DNA from: Pseudomonas shirazensis
Lineage (GTDB): Bacteria > Pseudomonadota > Gammaproteobacteria > Pseudomonadales > Pseudomonadaceae
Direction: 5' to 3'
Length of the DNA: 64,000 nucleotides
Assembly (NCBI RefSeq): GCF_014268785.2
Contig: NZ_JABWRD020000003.1
Span: forward strand, 496,001-560,000
Position 1 is the stretch's first letter, and each line of letters opens with the position of its first letter. Both the position numbers and the translations under genes were made by a program. A model generated the notes under the pieces. It had not been told where the DNA came from, searched no databases, and was given only the letters and a program-made list of their open reading frames with translations. Of this stretch, positions 42,803-52,065 are shown piece by piece.

Positions 42803-43717
42803 TCATTGTGAACAACTGATGACACGTGCTGCAGTGTGATGAAGGATGCCATGGCGTTTGGCCAGAGCCAGGCGGTCCTTGCTGTAGCCGCCACCAATCA
42901 CCCCCACCACCGGAATATCCCGCCCCAGGCAATGCCGCAGGACCTGTTCATCGCGCGCCGCCAGGCCTTCGTCGGTCAGTTGCAGATAACCCAGCGCGTC
43001 GTCCCTGTGTACATCGACTCCGGCGTCGTACAGCACCAGGTCGGGCTGATACAGCGGCAGCAAATAGTTGAGCGCGTCATCCACCACCTGTAAGTACTCG
43101 GCGTCACCCATGCCCCGCGGCAGCGGGATGTCCCAATCGCTCTGCGCCTTGCGCGCGGGGAAGTTCTGCTCGCAGTGCAGCGACACGGTGATCGCCTCCG
43201 GGGTGTCTTGGAGCATGCGTGCGGTGCCGTCGCCTTGATGCACGTCGCAGTCGAAGATCAGTACCCGGTGCACGCGCCCGGCCTCCAGCAGATAACGGCT
43301 GATCACCGCCAGGTCATTGAAGATGCAAAAGCCTGCCGGGTGGTCGTAGTGGGCATGATGAGTACCGCCGGCGAGGTGGCAGGCGACGCCGTCGCGCAGG
43401 GCCATCTCGGCGCTCAACAGCGAGCCACCGACCGCCCGCACGGTGCGCCGGGCGAGCGCTTCGCTCCAGGGTAGGCCAAGCCGGCGCTGGTCTTCACGGG
43501 ACAACTCGCCGCTCATGTAGCGCTCGATATAGCCGCGGTCGTGGGCCAGCGCGAGGATGTCATTGGGGCAGATTTCCGGGCGCAGCAAATCCTCGTCGCG
43601 GGTCAGGCCGCTGTCGATCAGGTGGTCGCGCAGCAGGCGAAACTTGTCCATCGGGAAACGGTGCTCGGCGGGAAACTCCGGGCTGTAGTCGTCGTGGTAG
43701 ATCAGCGGCAACGGCAT
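42803..43717 (-). CDS. Histone-deacetylase-like amidohydrolase
   Basis: A 304-residue zinc hydrolase of the HDAC/AcuC/acetylpolyamine amidohydrolase superfamily. Catalytic histidines show in GGTHHAHYDHPAGFCIFND; Zn ligands are D and H in IFDCDVHQGDGT and the Asp in LYDAGVDVHRDD. The substrate may be an acetylated small amine or protein. It is followed by an imperfect hairpin (42710-42736). Confidence 0.93.
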   Translation of the reverse strand: MPLPLIYHDDYSPEFPAEHRFPMDKFRLLRDHLIDSGLTRDEDLLRPEICPNDILALAHDRGYIERYMSGELSREDQRRLGLPWSEALARRTVRAVGGSLLSAEMALRDGVACHLAGGTHHAHYDHPAGFCIFNDLAVISRYLLEAGRVHRVLIFDCDVHQGDGTARMLQDTPEAITVSLHCEQNFPARKAQSDWDIPLPRGMGDAEYLQVVDDALNYLLPLYQPDLVLYDAGVDVHRDDALGYLQLTDEGLAARDEQVLRHCLGRDIPVVGVIGGGYSKDRLALAKRHGILHHTAARVISCSQ

Positions 43718-43843
43718 GATGGGATCGCACTAGAGATGTGTGTGGATAGTGCCAGCTCCGGTGGCCGTTGGGCTATTGCCGGGCGCCGCCGCGTTGCTGG
43801 GCCTACCCTGTAAGATGCGATACGACCTTTTCGGAGCTGGCTG

Positions 43844-44413
43844 ATGACGCTGATCCCCAAACTTGAGAGCGCCCGCCTGATCTTGCGCCAGTGGCACGAC
43901 GAAGACCTCGCCGAGTTTGCCGCGATGTCTGCCGACCCCCAGGTAATGCGTTACTTCCCGGCGCCGTTGAGCCGGGTCGAGGCCGCTGCGCTGATCGGCC
44001 GGGTGCGCGGTCACTTCAATGAATACGGCTACGGCCTGTGGGCGCTGGAGCGCAAGGATACCGGTGCCTTCATCGGCATGACCGGCCTGCTCAACGTCAA
44101 CTTCGACGCGCCGTTCGCCCCAGCGGTGGAAATCGGCTGGCGCCTGGCTCGTCGGCACTGGGGCCTGGGTTTTGCCAGCGAAGCGGCCTGGACCTGCCTG
44201 CGCTGCGCCTTCGCCCAGCTGCGTCTGGAGCAGGTGGTGTCGTTCACTACCGAGAGCAACCTGGCGTCGCAGAAGGTCATGCAGGCCATCGGCATGCAGC
44301 AGGACCTCGACGGCAGCTTCGACCACCCCAAGCTTGCCGCTGATGACCCGCTGCGCCGGCATGTGCTGTACCGCATCGACCGCGCCCACTGGCAGGACAC
44401 CCTGCACGGCTGA
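43844..44413 (+). CDS. GNAT N-acetyltransferase (RimJ/RimL type)
   Basis: A 189-residue acetyltransferase with the Acetyltransf_3 pattern: TLIPKLESARLILRQW start, IGMTGLLNVNF, EIGWRLARRHWGLGFASEAA (acetyl-CoA loop R-x-x-W-G-x-G-x-A), and a C-terminal segment with NLASQKVMQAIGM. It may acetylate a protein N-terminus or a small amine. No operon partner is evident; tesB follows after 96 bases. Confidence 0.88.
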   Translation: MTLIPKLESARLILRQWHDEDLAEFAAMSADPQVMRYFPAPLSRVEAAALIGRVRGHFNEYGYGLWALERKDTGAFIGMTGLLNVNFDAPFAPAVEIGWRLARRHWGLGFASEAAWTCLRCAFAQLRLEQVVSFTTESNLASQKVMQAIGMQQDLDGSFDHPKLAADDPLRRHVLYRIDRAHWQDTLHG

Positions 44414-44509
44414 ATGGCGCTGCATGCGTAGCGCTGATGACAAATTCTGTATCATCTTGTCTTTCAAAAATGCTGTAGCGCCGTGCTGCCTAGCTAGGAG
44501 AACACCCCC

Positions 44510-45379
44510 ATGAGCCACGTGTTGGACGACCTGGTCGACCTGTTGAGCCTTGAAGCGATCGAGGAAAACCTGTTCCGTGGCCGCAGCCAGGACCTGGGCT
44601 TTCGCCAGTTGTACGGCGGCCAGGTGCTCGGCCAGGCGCTGTCGGCTGCCAGCCAGACAGTCGAAGACGCCCGCCATGTGCATTCGCTGCATGGCTATTT
44701 TTTGCGCCCGGGCGATGCCAGCCTGCCGGTGGTGTATTCGGTTGATCGCGTGCGAGACGGTGGCAGCTTCAGCACCCGTCGGGTGACTGCGATCCAGAAA
44801 GGCCACACCATCTTTACCTGCAGCGCCTCGTTCCAGTACGACGAAGAAAGCTTCGAGCACCAGGCGCAGATGCCCGATGTGGTCGGCCCGGAAAACCTCC
44901 CCAGCGAAGTCGAACTGGCCAGCGCCATGGCCGAGCAATTGCCCGAGCGTATCCGCGACAAGGTGTTGTGTGATCGGCCGATCGAAGTGCGCCCGGTAAC
45001 CGAGCGCGACCCGTTCAACCCCAAGCCCGGCGACCCGGTCAAATACGCCTGGTTCCGCACCAGCGGCAGCCTGCCGGACGTGCCCGCGCTGCACAAATAC
45101 CTGCTTGCCTACGCCTCCGACTTCGGCCTGCTGACCACCGCACTGCTGCCCCATGCCAAGTCGGTGTGGCAGAAGGACATGCAGATCGCCAGCCTCGACC
45201 ACTCGCTGTGGTTCCACCGTGACCTGCGCGCCGATGACTGGCTGCTGTATGCCACCGACAGCCCGTGGGCCGGCAACGCCCGTGGCTTCTGCCGCGGCAG
45301 CATCTACAACCGCGCCGGGCAACTGGTTGCCTCGTCGGCCCAGGAAGGCCTGATTCGCCATCGCAAGGACTGGTCATGA
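44510..45379 (+). CDS. tesB: Acyl-CoA thioesterase II
   Basis: Hydrolyses medium- and long-chain acyl-CoAs. The 289-residue double-hotdog protein has FRGRSQDLGFRQLYGGQVLGQAL (split around residue 20-42), HSLHGYFLRPGD, GGSFSTRRVTAIQ, and the C-terminal active-site parts SLDHSLWFHRD and SSAQEGLIRHR (Asp and Gln). AGGAGAAC lies 8 bases before ATG 44510. Its stop overlaps the next start (ATGA). Confidence 0.96.
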   Translation: MSHVLDDLVDLLSLEAIEENLFRGRSQDLGFRQLYGGQVLGQALSAASQTVEDARHVHSLHGYFLRPGDASLPVVYSVDRVRDGGSFSTRRVTAIQKGHTIFTCSASFQYDEESFEHQAQMPDVVGPENLPSEVELASAMAEQLPERIRDKVLCDRPIEVRPVTERDPFNPKPGDPVKYAWFRTSGSLPDVPALHKYLLAYASDFGLLTTALLPHAKSVWQKDMQIASLDHSLWFHRDLRADDWLLYATDSPWAGNARGFCRGSIYNRAGQLVASSAQEGLIRHRKDWS

Positions 45380-45966
45380 GCCTCTCGGCAGTACGCAACT
45401 GGGTGTTCGACATGGACGGCACGCTGACCGTGGCGGTGCATGACTTTGCCGCCATCCGGGTAGCGCTGGGCATTCCGCCCGAGGACGATATTCTTACCCA
45501 TCTGGCCGCCTTGCCTGCTGCTGAGGCCGAAGCCAAACACGCCTGGTTGCTCGAACACGAGCGTGACCTGGCCGTGGCGTCGACTGCCGCAACTGGCGCG
45601 GTCGAGCTGGTGCGCGAGCTGGCCGGGCGTGGTTGCCAGTTGGCGATCCTCACCCGCAATGCCCGCGAGCTGGCACACGTCACCCTCGAGGCCATCGGCC
45701 TGGCCGATTACTTCGACAAGGAGCTGGTGCTCGGCCGCGACGAAGCCGCGCCCAAACCAAGCCCCGACGGCCTGCTGAAAATCGCCCAGGCCTGGGACGT
45801 CGACCCCAGCGAGCTGGTGATGGTCGGCGATTACCGCATCGACCTGGAATGCGGCCGCACCGCGGGCGCACGCACGGTACTGGTCAACCTGCCGGACAAC
45901 CCCTGGCCAGAGCTGACCGACTGGCACGCCGCCGACTGTCACCAGCTGCAGGCGATGCTCGGCTAA
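45376..45966 (+). CDS. HAD-superfamily phosphatase
   Basis: A 196-residue HAD-IA hydrolase. Motif I is VFDMDGTLTV with the nucleophile Asp, motif II LAILTRNARE, motif III K in DEAAPKPSPDGLL, motif IV MVGDYRIDLECG. The start overlaps the tesB stop by 4 bases, implying coupled translation. The helical cap (about 20-85) suggests a phosphosugar or phosphoglycolate-like substrate. Confidence 0.92.
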   Translation: MSLSAVRNWVFDMDGTLTVAVHDFAAIRVALGIPPEDDILTHLAALPAAEAEAKHAWLLEHERDLAVASTAATGAVELVRELAGRGCQLAILTRNARELAHVTLEAIGLADYFDKELVLGRDEAAPKPSPDGLLKIAQAWDVDPSELVMVGDYRIDLECGRTAGARTVLVNLPDNPWPELTDWHAADCHQLQAMLG

Positions 45967-46006
45967 GCTGCACAGCACCCCAATCACTCACATAGGAACA
46001 GCTGCC

Positions 46007-47017
46007 ATGACCAGCAAGGCCATCTACGTTCAGCCCGGCGGCGGTTACGCCAACGTCCAGATCGGCACCTGCGAGGCTGCCGCGCCGCAGGCTGGCGAGA
46101 TCAGCGTGCGCCTGCACGCCAGCTCGCTCAACTACCATGACTTTGCCGTGGTCAGCGGCATGTGGGGGCCGAGCGAGCGGCGCATTCCGATGGCCGATGG
46201 CGCTGGGCTAGTGACGGCGGTGGGCGCGGGCGTCACCGAGTTCAAGGTCGGCGATGCGGTGGTCAGCACGTTCTTCCCCGACTGGCTCGACGGCCAGCCG
46301 CTGGTCGAGGGTTTTGCCAGCGTGCCTGGCGATGGTATCGATGGCTATGCGCGCCAGCAGGTTACTGCGCGCGCGACCTCGTTTACCCGTGCGCCCAGTG
46401 GCTACAGCCATGCCGAGGCCGCTACCCTGACCACGGCTGGGCTGACTGCCTGGCGTGCACTGATGGCCGATGATCAGCTCAAACCAGGTGACAGCGTGCT
46501 GGTGCAGGGCACTGGTGGCGTATCCATTTTTGCCCTGCAGTTCGCCAAGCTGGCCGGCGCTACGGTGATTGCTACTTCGTCCAGCGATGCCAAGCTGGAG
46601 CGGCTCAAGGCGCTGGGCGCCGATCATGTCATCAACTACCGCAGCACCCCGGCCTGGGGCGAGCAGGTGCGCAAGCTGACCGACAATCGCGGCGTCGATC
46701 ATGTGATCGAAGTCGGCGGCCCGGCCACCCTTGAGCAGTCGATGATCGCGGCGCGGATTGGCGGGCATATTTCGCTGATCGGTATTCTTACCGGCGTCGC
46801 TGGGGAGTTGCCATTGGTGCAGGCGCTGGTGCGGCAGATTCGTCTGCAAGGCGTGCTGGTCGGCAGCCGCGCGCAGCAGCAGGCGATGGTTCGCGCTATC
46901 GACGCCAATGGCTTGCGGCCGGTGGTCGACAAGCACTTCGAGCTGGAACAGATCGTCGAGGCGTTCCAGCATCAGGAAAGCAATCGCCACTTCGGCAAGA
47001 TTTGCCTGACCTTCTAA
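46007..47017 (+). CDS. Zinc-independent MDR-family oxidoreductase
   Basis: A 336-residue NAD(P)-dependent dehydrogenase of the medium-chain superfamily. The GroES-like part has SLNYHDFAVVSGMWG and VPMADGAG-like RIPMADGAGLVTAVG; the Rossmann part has VLVQGTGGVSIFALQFAKLAGATVI. The structural and catalytic zinc Cys clusters are absent. The substrate is unknown. It is preceded by AGGAACAGC and is convergent with the GntR-type gene. Confidence 0.9.
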   Translation: MTSKAIYVQPGGGYANVQIGTCEAAAPQAGEISVRLHASSLNYHDFAVVSGMWGPSERRIPMADGAGLVTAVGAGVTEFKVGDAVVSTFFPDWLDGQPLVEGFASVPGDGIDGYARQQVTARATSFTRAPSGYSHAEAATLTTAGLTAWRALMADDQLKPGDSVLVQGTGGVSIFALQFAKLAGATVIATSSSDAKLERLKALGADHVINYRSTPAWGEQVRKLTDNRGVDHVIEVGGPATLEQSMIAARIGGHISLIGILTGVAGELPLVQALVRQIRLQGVLVGSRAQQQAMVRAIDANGLRPVVDKHFELEQIVEAFQHQESNRHFGKICLTF

Positions 47018-47023
47018 GGCCCT

Positions 47024-47737
47024 TCACTCGGGCAGCAAGCGGTCGCGGCTGTTGGACAGGTGCAGGCAGATCGCTGCCCGCGCCGCATCCGGGTCCTGCC
47101 GGCGGATGGCATTGAGGATCGCCTCATGTTCCAGGTTGGCCAGGTAGGCATGCCGGGCCAGCTTGGCGCCTGAGCGCTCATCGGCCGCCATGCGGTTGCG
47201 CGGGATCAAGCCGCTGCCCAGTTGCGCCATGGTCTCGCTGAAATACAGGTTGCCGGTGGCCTCGGCGATCAGCAGATGAAAGCGCCGGTCTGGTTCGATG
47301 CAACTGTCGCCGGCGGCGGCGAGGTCCTGATGATCATCCAGCGCCTGGCGCATGCGCAGCAACTGGCTGTCAGTCCGACGCAGCGCGGCCAACGCCGCAG
47401 CCTGGCCTTCCAGACCAATCCGTAATTCCAGCAGATCACGCACGCTGGCTGCGCTTTCGGCGCCGACGCGCAGGCCGCTTTGTGCATGGCGTTCGATAAC
47501 GAAGGTGCCGATGCCATGGCGCGGCTCTACCAGCCCGGAAGCCTGCAACTTGGATAACGCCTCGCGCACCACGGTGCGGCTGACGGCGTGCTCGCGTACC
47601 AGGGTGTTTTCCGAGGGCAGCTTGTCGCCGGGCTTGAAGGTGCCGAGCAGAATCTGCTGGGTCAGGCTCGAGACCAGATCATGGGCGCGGCTGTGGCCAC
47701 GTTTACGCGGGGGATCGATGGCTTGGGGGGCGGTCAT
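47024..47737 (-). CDS. FadR/GntR-family regulator (FCD domain)
   Basis: A 237-residue DNA-binding regulator. An N-terminal winged helix (about 20-80: LPSENTLVREHAVSRTVVREALSKL split) is followed by an FCD ligand domain (about 98-225) with conserved Asp/His metal-binding positions, as in regulators of sugar-acid catabolism. It is divergent from the MFS-gudD pair, so a glucarate-responsive repressor is the simplest reading. Three TNGT-N3-ACNA-like sites lie in the intergenic region. Confidence 0.9.
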   Translation of the reverse strand: MTAPQAIDPPRKRGHSRAHDLVSSLTQQILLGTFKPGDKLPSENTLVREHAVSRTVVREALSKLQASGLVEPRHGIGTFVIERHAQSGLRVGAESAASVRDLLELRIGLEGQAAALAALRRTDSQLLRMRQALDDHQDLAAAGDSCIEPDRRFHLLIAEATGNLYFSETMAQLGSGLIPRNRMAADERSGAKLARHAYLANLEHEAILNAIRRQDPDAARAAICLHLSNSRDRLLPE

Positions 47738-48063
47738 GGGCGGCTCCGCAACGGTTTAGACAAGTGCCAGGGGCGCCCGGCGAGATTAGCATCGGCGCTT
47801 GTCTGACAAGTTGAAATTTCAAATTATTTTCGTCGGTATAAATCAAACAGGTGTTGTCGTTGTTTAAACCATATTCATTATTTTTGCCGATTTTATCCAC
47901 TTTATAAGCTTGTATTTTGCTTTTTGCTGACCGTTCAGCATCTTGTCGTACAACTGCGCGAGGCCTATTCTGGCCTCCACTGGCATGTCAGACAACCAAG
48001 CGCGCTGCCCGCCGCCGTGACCGCCATCGACCCGCACAAAAACAATTAGTGGGAGATTCTGCA
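47738..48063. promoter_or_regulatory. Regulatory region between FadR-type gene and MFS-gudD
   Basis: A 326-base divergent control region with an unusually A/T-rich part (about 47811-47935) compared with the surrounding genome. Three near-palindromes fit a GntR/FadR operator: TTGTCTGACAA (47799-47809), TTGTCGTACAA (47943-47953) and ATGTCAGACAA (47985-47995). They lie near the presumed starts of both transcripts. No clear -35/-10 pair was assigned. Confidence 0.6.
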
Positions 48064-49413
48064 GTGAATGACACCCTCGCTCCGTCCGCACGGCGTGACG
48101 ACGTGTTGACCAGCGCCGTGGCCAAGGTCAAACGCCACGTCCTGCCGCTGTTCGTCATCATGTTCATCGTCAATTACCTGGACCGCGTCAATATCGGCTT
48201 CGTCCGCCCGCACCTGGAGAGCGACCTCGGCATCAGCGCCGCCGCCTACGGCTTTGGCGCCGGGCTGTTCTTTATCGGCTACGCCTTGTTCGAGGTGCCG
48301 TCGAACATGCTGCTGCAGCGCGTCGGCGCCCGTGTGTGGCTGACCCGGATCATGTTCACCTGGGGCCTGGTGGCAACTGCCATGGCCTTCGTCCAGACCG
48401 AAACCCAGTTCTATGTGCTGCGCTTTCTGCTTGGTGTGGCCGAGGCGGGGTTCTTTCCGGGGGTGATCTATTACTTCACCCGCTGGTTGCCTGCGGCTGA
48501 GCGTGGCAAGGCGATTGCGATCTTCCTCAGTGGTTCGGCGGTTGCCTCGCTGATCTCCGGGCCATTGGCCGGCATGCTCATGCAGATTCAGGGCTTCGGC
48601 ATGCACGGCTGGCAGTGGATGCTGTTCATCGAAGGCATGGCCTCGGTGTGCCTGACCTTTGTGGTGTGGTTCTGGCTCGACTCCAAACCCCACGACGCCA
48701 AGTGGCTGAGCCGTGCCGAGCAGGACGCGCTGGTCGAGACCATCGACCGCGAGCAGCGTGAGCGCGAGGCGAGCGGGGTGGTCAAGACCTCGGCCTGGCG
48801 CCTGCTCAAGGACCGGCAGATTCTGCTGTTCTGCGGCATCTACTTCTGCATCCAGCTGACCATTTACGCCGCGACCTTCTGGCTGCCGAGCATCATCAAG
48901 CGCATGGGTGATCTGTCCGACATCCAGGTCGGCTTCTTCAACTCGATCCCCTGGCTGATCTCGATCATCGCCATGTATGCCTTTGCCGCCGGCTCTGCCC
49001 GCTGGAAGTTCCAGCAAGCGTGGGTCGCCGCAGCGCTGATCATCGCCGCCATCGGCATGTTCATGTCCACCACCGGTGGCCCGGTGTTCGCCTTTGTCGC
49101 GGTGTGCTTTGCCGCCATCGGCTTCAAGTCGGCTTCGGCACTGTTCTGGCCGATCCCGCAGGGCTACCTGGATGCGCGCATCGCCGCGGCGGTGATCGCC
49201 TTGATCAACTCGGTCGGCAACCTCGGCGGCTTTGTCGCGCCAACCACCTTCGGCTTGCTCGAGCAGCACACCGGCTCGATCCAGGGCGGCCTGTATGGGC
49301 TGGCGGTGACCTCGGTACTGGCGGCGATTGTGGTGTTCTTCGTTCGCACCGGCCCCAAGGCCAACACGCCCAATGACCTCAAACCGCAGTCGGCCCTGAG
49401 CCAGACCCACTGA
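48064..49413 (+). CDS. MFS transporter, probably for glucarate or related sugar acid
   Basis: A 449-residue major-facilitator protein with 12 membrane segments, anion-cation symporter (ACS) family. The signature YLDRVNIGFVRPHLESDLGIS follows segment 1 and LGVAEAGFFPGVIYYF is in segment 4-5. GTG 48064 follows GGAGATTCTGCA; there is no suitable ATG. It is 18 bases before gudD, so it is a plausible GudP-equivalent, though it is closer to the tartrate/phthalate (TtuB) branch. Confidence 0.85.
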   Translation: MNDTLAPSARRDDVLTSAVAKVKRHVLPLFVIMFIVNYLDRVNIGFVRPHLESDLGISAAAYGFGAGLFFIGYALFEVPSNMLLQRVGARVWLTRIMFTWGLVATAMAFVQTETQFYVLRFLLGVAEAGFFPGVIYYFTRWLPAAERGKAIAIFLSGSAVASLISGPLAGMLMQIQGFGMHGWQWMLFIEGMASVCLTFVVWFWLDSKPHDAKWLSRAEQDALVETIDREQREREASGVVKTSAWRLLKDRQILLFCGIYFCIQLTIYAATFWLPSIIKRMGDLSDIQVGFFNSIPWLISIIAMYAFAAGSARWKFQQAWVAAALIIAAIGMFMSTTGGPVFAFVAVCFAAIGFKSASALFWPIPQGYLDARIAAAVIALINSVGNLGGFVAPTTFGLLEQHTGSIQGGLYGLAVTSVLAAIVVFFVRTGPKANTPNDLKPQSALSQTH

Positions 49414-49431
49414 CCCGGCAGGAAAACAATA

Positions 49432-50805
49432 ATGACTATGCATAACCCAGCAGACACCTTGAGCGTCACCCAGGCTCACAATGGCACCCCCGTGGTCACC
49501 GATTTGCGCGTGGTGCCGGTAGCCGGCCACGACAGCATGCTGCTCAACCTCAGCGGCGCCCATGGCCCGTATTTCACGCGCAATATCGTCGTCCTGCGCG
49601 ACAGCGCCGGCAACACCGGCGTGGGCGAAGTACCTGGTGGCGAAACCATCCGCCAGACCCTCGAAGACGCCCGCAGCCTGGTAGTCGGCCAGCCCATCGG
49701 CCATTACCAGCGCGTGCTCAACGCCATGCGCCAGAACTTTGCCGGGCGCGACGTCGGCGGTCGCGGCCTGCAAACCTTCGACCTGCGCATTACCGTACAC
49801 GCGGTGACGGCCATCGAGTCAGCGCTGCTCGACCTGCTCGGCCAGCACCTCAGCGTGCCCATCGCCGCCTTGCTCGGTGAAGGCCAGCAGCGCGATGCGG
49901 TGAAGATGCTCGGCTACCTGTTCTACATCGGCGACCGCCAGCAGACCGATCTGGCCTACCGTAACGAAGACGATGCCGATGATGACTGGCTGCGCCTGCG
50001 CCATGAAAAGGCCATGACCCCAGAAACGATCGTACGCCTGGCCGAAGCCGCCAAGGCCCGCTACGGCTTCAGCGACTTCAAGCTCAAGGGCGGCGTGCTG
50101 CGGGGTGAGGACGAGATCGAAGCGGTTACCGCCCTGGCCGAACGCTTCCCGGAAGCGCGCATCACCCTCGACCCCAACGGCGCCTGGTCACTCAAGGAAG
50201 CGATTGCCCTGTGCCGTGACCAGCACCATGTGCTGGCCTACGCCGAAGACCCTTGCGGTGCCGAAAACGGTTACTCCGGGCGTGAGGTGATGGCCGAGTT
50301 CCGCCGCGCCACCGGGCTGCCGACCGCGACCAACATGATCGCCACCGACTGGCGGCAGATGGGCCATGCGATCCAGCTGCAGTCGGTGGATATCCCGCTG
50401 GCCGATCCGCACTTCTGGACCATGCAAGGCTCAGTGCGCGTTGCGCAGATGTGCCATGACTGGGGCCTGACCTGGGGTTCGCATTCGAACAACCACTTTG
50501 ATATTTCCCTGGCGATGTTCACCCAGGTGGCGGCCGCGGCGCCGGGCGAGATCACGGCGATCGACACGCATTGGATCTGGCAGGACGGCCAGCGTTTGAC
50601 CCGTGAGCCGCTGCGCATTGTCGATGGCCATGTGCGCGTGCCGGCGCGTCCTGGCCTGGGCGTCGAGCTGGATGAAGATCAGTTGGCCAAGGCGCACGAG
50701 TGCTACCGCACTATGGGGCTGGGGGCGCGCGACGATGGCGTGGCCATGCAGTACCTGATCCCGGGGTGGAAATTCGATAACAAGCGGCCTTGCCTGGTGC
50801 GCTAG
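49432..50805 (+). CDS. gudD: Glucarate dehydratase
   Basis: Enolase-superfamily enzyme converting D-glucarate (and L-idarate) to 5-keto-4-deoxyglucarate. The 457 residues align along the whole length with E. coli GudD: LSGAHGPYFTRNIV, GGRGLQTFDLR, FKLKGG (base Lys), DPNGAWSLKEA, EDPCGAENG, NMIATDWRQMGH, and HSNNHFDISLAMF with the catalytic His. The last residues (PGWKFDNKRPCLVR) also match. The IS begins 33 bases after the stop. Confidence 0.97.
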   Translation: MTMHNPADTLSVTQAHNGTPVVTDLRVVPVAGHDSMLLNLSGAHGPYFTRNIVVLRDSAGNTGVGEVPGGETIRQTLEDARSLVVGQPIGHYQRVLNAMRQNFAGRDVGGRGLQTFDLRITVHAVTAIESALLDLLGQHLSVPIAALLGEGQQRDAVKMLGYLFYIGDRQQTDLAYRNEDDADDDWLRLRHEKAMTPETIVRLAEAAKARYGFSDFKLKGGVLRGEDEIEAVTALAERFPEARITLDPNGAWSLKEAIALCRDQHHVLAYAEDPCGAENGYSGREVMAEFRRATGLPTATNMIATDWRQMGHAIQLQSVDIPLADPHFWTMQGSVRVAQMCHDWGLTWGSHSNNHFDISLAMFTQVAAAAPGEITAIDTHWIWQDGQRLTREPLRIVDGHVRVPARPGLGVELDEDQLAKAHECYRTMGLGARDDGVAMQYLIPGWKFDNKRPCLVR

Positions 50806-50857
50806 AAGACCGTGTAGCATCCGGGCGACGCGGCTTTTGTAGATACCGTCTTGACCC

Positions 50858-51829
50858 TCACCCCGCAAGGGCGATTTGGGGGTCAAACGGTTTGCCCGAC
50901 TTCACCACCCCGTAAACCAGATGCAGCAGCTTGCGCATTGCCGCACACACGATCTGCTTGTAGGCCTTGTGCCGGCTGCTCAAACGCTCTGCCAGTGCCT
51001 TTACGACTGGGTTATGCCTGATCGAGACGGTGCCCGACATCCACAGGCCCGCTCGCAACCTTGAGGCGCCTGTGCGCGAAATGGTGCTCTGGCCTGTGAA
51101 CTCGCCCGACTGTTGCATCACGGGGTTCAGGCCTGAGAAGGCGACAATTGCAGATGGGCTTTGGTATTTCAGGGGATCGCCCAGCTCGGCCAACAGCAAC
51201 GCGGCGGTGGTCTCGCCCAGACCGTCGATCGAGGTAATCAGGTCGCGCCGCCCGCGCAGATCTGGATCGTCATCGATCGTCTGCTCAATGGCTTTTCTGG
51301 TCTTTTCCAGCTCTTTGATGATGTGCCCGATCACGTCTTGAATCGATTGCTTCACCGCATCTTGTGCGACATCCAAGCGATTCTGCTCCATCTGGCGCAT
51401 TTCCTTGAGGTCGTCCAGTCGGCGCACCAGAGCACGCAAGCGGCGCTGTGCTGGCGGCTCAGGCTCCCACTGGCGAAGCGAGTCGGCGTTCTGTTGGCTG
51501 TAGGCAGCAATTACCTTCGCGTCAGCCCTATCGGTTTTGACGCGGCGAAGCTCCACATCAGCGAATTTCGCAATCACCGCCGGGTTCAGAATGCACACCC
51601 GATAGCCTTGGTCGTGGCAGTGCTCGGCAAGCGCTTCGTGATAGGTGCCCGTGGCCTCCATGACAATCCAGGTTCCGGGTCCTGCGTGACGCTCAAGCCA
51701 GTCGCTGAACTGGGCAAACCCTGCGGAATCATTGGGAAGCTTTGCCTTGGTGCGCTTCTTCCCGTTGGTCAACGTGGTGGCAATGTCGAAAGATCTTTTG
51801 GCAACATCAACGCCAACAAAAATGGACAT
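50858..51829 (-). CDS. IS110-family DEDD transposase/recombinase (copy 2)
   Basis: Same as the copy at 30725 (323 residues; D8, E58, D100, D103, S241) except Gly at residue 261 instead of Arg, in the LRA-x-LWMSG stretch of the Tnp_20 domain. The CGC to GGC change is at the first codon base. Whether it affects activity is unknown. The start is ATG 51829 with the same strong ribosome-binding site. Confidence 0.95.
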   Translation of the reverse strand: MSIFVGVDVAKRSFDIATTLTNGKKRTKAKLPNDSAGFAQFSDWLERHAGPGTWIVMEATGTYHEALAEHCHDQGYRVCILNPAVIAKFADVELRRVKTDRADAKVIAAYSQQNADSLRQWEPEPPAQRRLRALVRRLDDLKEMRQMEQNRLDVAQDAVKQSIQDVIGHIIKELEKTRKAIEQTIDDDPDLRGRRDLITSIDGLGETTAALLLAELGDPLKYQSPSAIVAFSGLNPVMQQSGEFTGQSTISRTGASRLRAGLWMSGTVSIRHNPVVKALAERLSSRHKAYKQIVCAAMRKLLHLVYGVVKSGKPFDPQIALAG

Positions 51830-51857
51830 GATCCTCTCCTTCAAACTACGAAAGTCG

Positions 51858-52065
51858 ATCACCCAGCACTCTGTTCTACCTTGTGAATGCGTGCTCACGC
51901 CGGAGGCGGGCACTAGATACCGTTCGGACTTGTCGAGTGGGGTTGGAAGGTCAGAGCACCATCTACAATGCGGGCTCGATGCCCTAGGAGCGGCTCGGCT
52001 TCATGACCTTCCCTCGATGATCAGTCGAGAACTTTCGCTTCTTTGGAAGCGAAAGTCGAGATACA
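51858..52065 (-). ncRNA. Predicted bridge RNA of IS copy 2
   Basis: Identical in sequence to the one in copy 1, with the same 5' hairpin, target-binding loop and donor-binding loop. The guide segments are at 51994-51985 (GCCGCTCCTA), 51967-51963 (TGTAG), 51923-51915 (ACGGTATCT) and 51884-51880 (ACAAG). Both copies therefore should be aimed at the same REP site. Confidence 0.75.

Noticed and set aside
48046..49800. A 584-codon minus-strand frame across the MFS and gudD genes
   Set aside because: Antisense to two genes with full-length family matches; composition is that of a shadow frame.
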